This document shows, piece by piece, positions 62,845 through 64,000 of a stretch of 64,000 nt of DNA. The stretch is taken from NCBI RefSeq assembly GCF_000702665.1, contig NZ_JNJA01000002.1, positions 186,001-250,000 of the forward strand. Direction: 5' to 3'. The stretch is from Solidesulfovibrio alcoholivorans DSM 5433 (GTDB lineage: Bacteria > Desulfobacterota > Desulfovibrionia > Desulfovibrionales > Desulfovibrionaceae). Made by a program: the position numbers and the translations under genes. Under the pieces are notes generated by a model. It did not search any database. It was given only the letters and a program-made list of their open reading frames with translations, and was not told the origin of the DNA. The first letter of the stretch is position 1; the number at the start of each line of letters is the position of its first letter.

Positions 62845-63781
62845 CGCCGCCGCGCCCGTCCGTCCGGCAACCGTGGCGGCCTACCTCGACCATCTCGCCG
62901 TGGCCAAGGGCTACGCGCCGGCGACCATCGCCGCCTACGGCGAGGATCTGCTCCAGTTCGAGGCGTATCTCGCCCGTAGCGGCCTGACGCTCGCCCGGCC
63001 CGGCGAGGTGACGCGCGTGGAGGCCCGGGGCTTTCTCGCCGAACTGCACCGTCGCCGCGAGGCCAAGACGTCCATGGGCCGCAAACTCTCGGCATTGCGG
63101 GGTTTTTACGTCTTCATGCGCCAGAAGAAGCTGGCCGCCGCCGATCCCCTTTCGGGGCTTAAAAATCCCAAGCCGGAAAAGCGCCAGCCCCGGGCGCTCA
63201 ATGTGGACGAGGCCGTGGCGCTCGTTTCGCCCAAGGCCGCGAGCCCCCATGCCGACGGCTCCATCGCCTCCTGCCGCGACCTGGCCCTGGCCGAGCTGCT
63301 CTACGGTTCGGGGCTGCGCGTCAGCGAAGCGGTGGGACTTGATGTCAATGACGTGGACCTGTCCCAGGGCATCGTGCGCGTGCTCGGTAAGGGCTCCAAG
63401 GAGCGCCTCGCGCCCGTCAGCGACGCCGCGAGAAAGCGCCTGCGCGAGTACTCCATGCGCCGGGGCGAGCTCGTGACCGCGCCGGCGGAACAGGCCTTTT
63501 TTCTGGGCGCGCGCGGCGGCAGGCTCGACCGGCGTCAGGCGGCGCGCATCCTCGACGCTATGGCGAGGGAGGCGGGCATTGCCCAGCACACGCACCCGCA
63601 CATGCTGCGCCACAGCTTCGCCACCCACCTGCTCGAGTCCGGGGCAGACCTGCGCAGCGTCCAGGAACTGCTTGGCCACGAACGCCTGAGCACGACCCAG
63701 CGCTACACCCACCTGGAACTCGCCCGCATCATGCGCGTCTACGACAAGGCGCATCCGCGCTCGGACGAGTCGAAGTCCTAG
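62819..63781 (+). CDS. Tyrosine recombinase XerC/XerD family
   Basis: A 320-residue site-specific recombinase. All catalytic residues are present at XerD-like spacing: Arg167 (GSGLR), Lys191 (GKGSKE), His261 and Arg264 (HMLRHSF), His287 (LLGHERL) and nucleophile Tyr296 (QRYTHLE). The N-terminal SAM-like domain (about 15-110) is intact. In this context it is more likely the housekeeping chromosome-dimer resolvase than a phage integrase; no att site or prophage gene is seen. XerC versus XerD cannot be settled. Confidence 0.93.
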   Translation: MSSTSGSTDAAAPVRPATVAAYLDHLAVAKGYAPATIAAYGEDLLQFEAYLARSGLTLARPGEVTRVEARGFLAELHRRREAKTSMGRKLSALRGFYVFMRQKKLAAADPLSGLKNPKPEKRQPRALNVDEAVALVSPKAASPHADGSIASCRDLALAELLYGSGLRVSEAVGLDVNDVDLSQGIVRVLGKGSKERLAPVSDAARKRLREYSMRRGELVTAPAEQAFFLGARGGRLDRRQAARILDAMAREAGIAQHTHPHMLRHSFATHLLESGADLRSVQELLGHERLSTTQRYTHLELARIMRVYDKAHPRSDESKS

Positions 63782-63953
63782 AGGCCTTTGGCGAGAGGAC
63801 GGCCCTGACATCGGGCAGAGGATCGACCTACGCCAGAAATGCAAGGCTATTGCGGCGTCGTTTCTTTTATGACACCTTGCCGCCGGGTGTGTTTCCATAT
63901 AAGAACAGGGACGCCAGCGCTTCACAAAACACAGCCACGCCCAGGGGGACTTC

Positions 63954-64000
63954 ATGATTCGCCGCATGCTGCCAGTCGTCTGTCTGCTCGTTCTTTTATG
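63954..64000 (+). CDS. Start of an exported protein, cut by the window end
   Basis: Only about 15 codons are visible: MIRRMLPVVCLLVLL, the start of a signal peptide or membrane anchor. AGGGGGAC precedes the ATG. The 172 nt before it contain an AT-rich stretch (CCATATAAGAAC) that may be its promoter. Identity unknown. Confidence 0.6.
   Translation, partial: MIRRMLPVVCLLVLL

Overview
The window is 64 kb of GC-rich chromosome that looks like a flagellated, sulfate-reducing Desulfovibrionaceae bacterium (Desulfovibrio/Solidesulfovibrio type). The evidence is a dissimilatory-type ATP sulfurylase (sat) on its own strong promoter, a small ferredoxin with the Asp-for-Cys cluster motif known from Desulfovibrio africanus ferredoxin III, GC3-rich codons, sigma-28 and sigma-54 type promoters, and many sensor and c-di-GMP proteins. 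No rRNA, tRNA, CRISPR array, transposase or prophage module was seen. The content is mostly core genome with some clade-specific genes.

Layout. 0-8 kb: glyA, a membrane diguanylate cyclase, a tiny glycine-rich secreted protein behind a near-perfect sigma-54 promoter, a cysteine-free 556-residue repeat protein behind a sigma-28 promoter, and a hybrid histidine kinase. 8-11 kb (minus strand): a polar amino acid ABC substrate-binding protein and permease (no ATPase), then a glutaredoxin-like protein translationally coupled to an FtrB-type reductase. 11-20 kb: a BaiN-type flavoprotein, a large hybrid kinase with a periplasmic solute-binding sensor, a chemoreceptor with four HAMP-like units at an exact 39-residue period, and a radical SAM protein with a front-loaded SPASM-like region. 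19-26 kb: motB-motA (sigma-28 promoter), rplU-rpmA, a PHP phosphoesterase, a Trm112-like protein, Hsp20, an HtrA protease and a glycosyltransferase. 26-33 kb: ferredoxin, then YkgJ-like, TPR and HEAT-like proteins of unknown role, a metallophosphoesterase and a Ser/Thr kinase fused to a DUF1566-like domain. 33-40 kb (minus strand): DHH phosphoesterase, cobU and cbiR (cobamide salvage/remodelling), and an EndoQ-like nuclease fused to a UvrD helicase. 40-50 kb: sat, lepA, lepB, an AbrB-family transporter, and an ilvBN operon preceded by a leader peptide and attenuator. 50-64 kb: a TetR-MFP-RND efflux operon, a frameshifted HDOD gene, a membrane protein, a CpoB/YbgF lipoprotein with dprA, then a small domain protein, HDOD, GGDEF and xer recombinase chain.

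Two patterns cut across the window. First, at least eight intergenic copies of a dispersed element share conserved flanks (core GATGCCTCCGGCGGCC on one side, GGACC-CC on the other) around a self-complementary centre whose sequence differs from copy to copy. One copy, next to the ilv promoter, has expanded into a run of 37 C followed by 21 G. Second, regulatory signals are unusually readable: sigma-28 promoters at motB and at the 556-aa repeat protein, a sigma-54 promoter at the small secreted protein, and a complete ilvB promoter/leader peptide/terminator attenuator resembling the enterobacterial ilvBN system.
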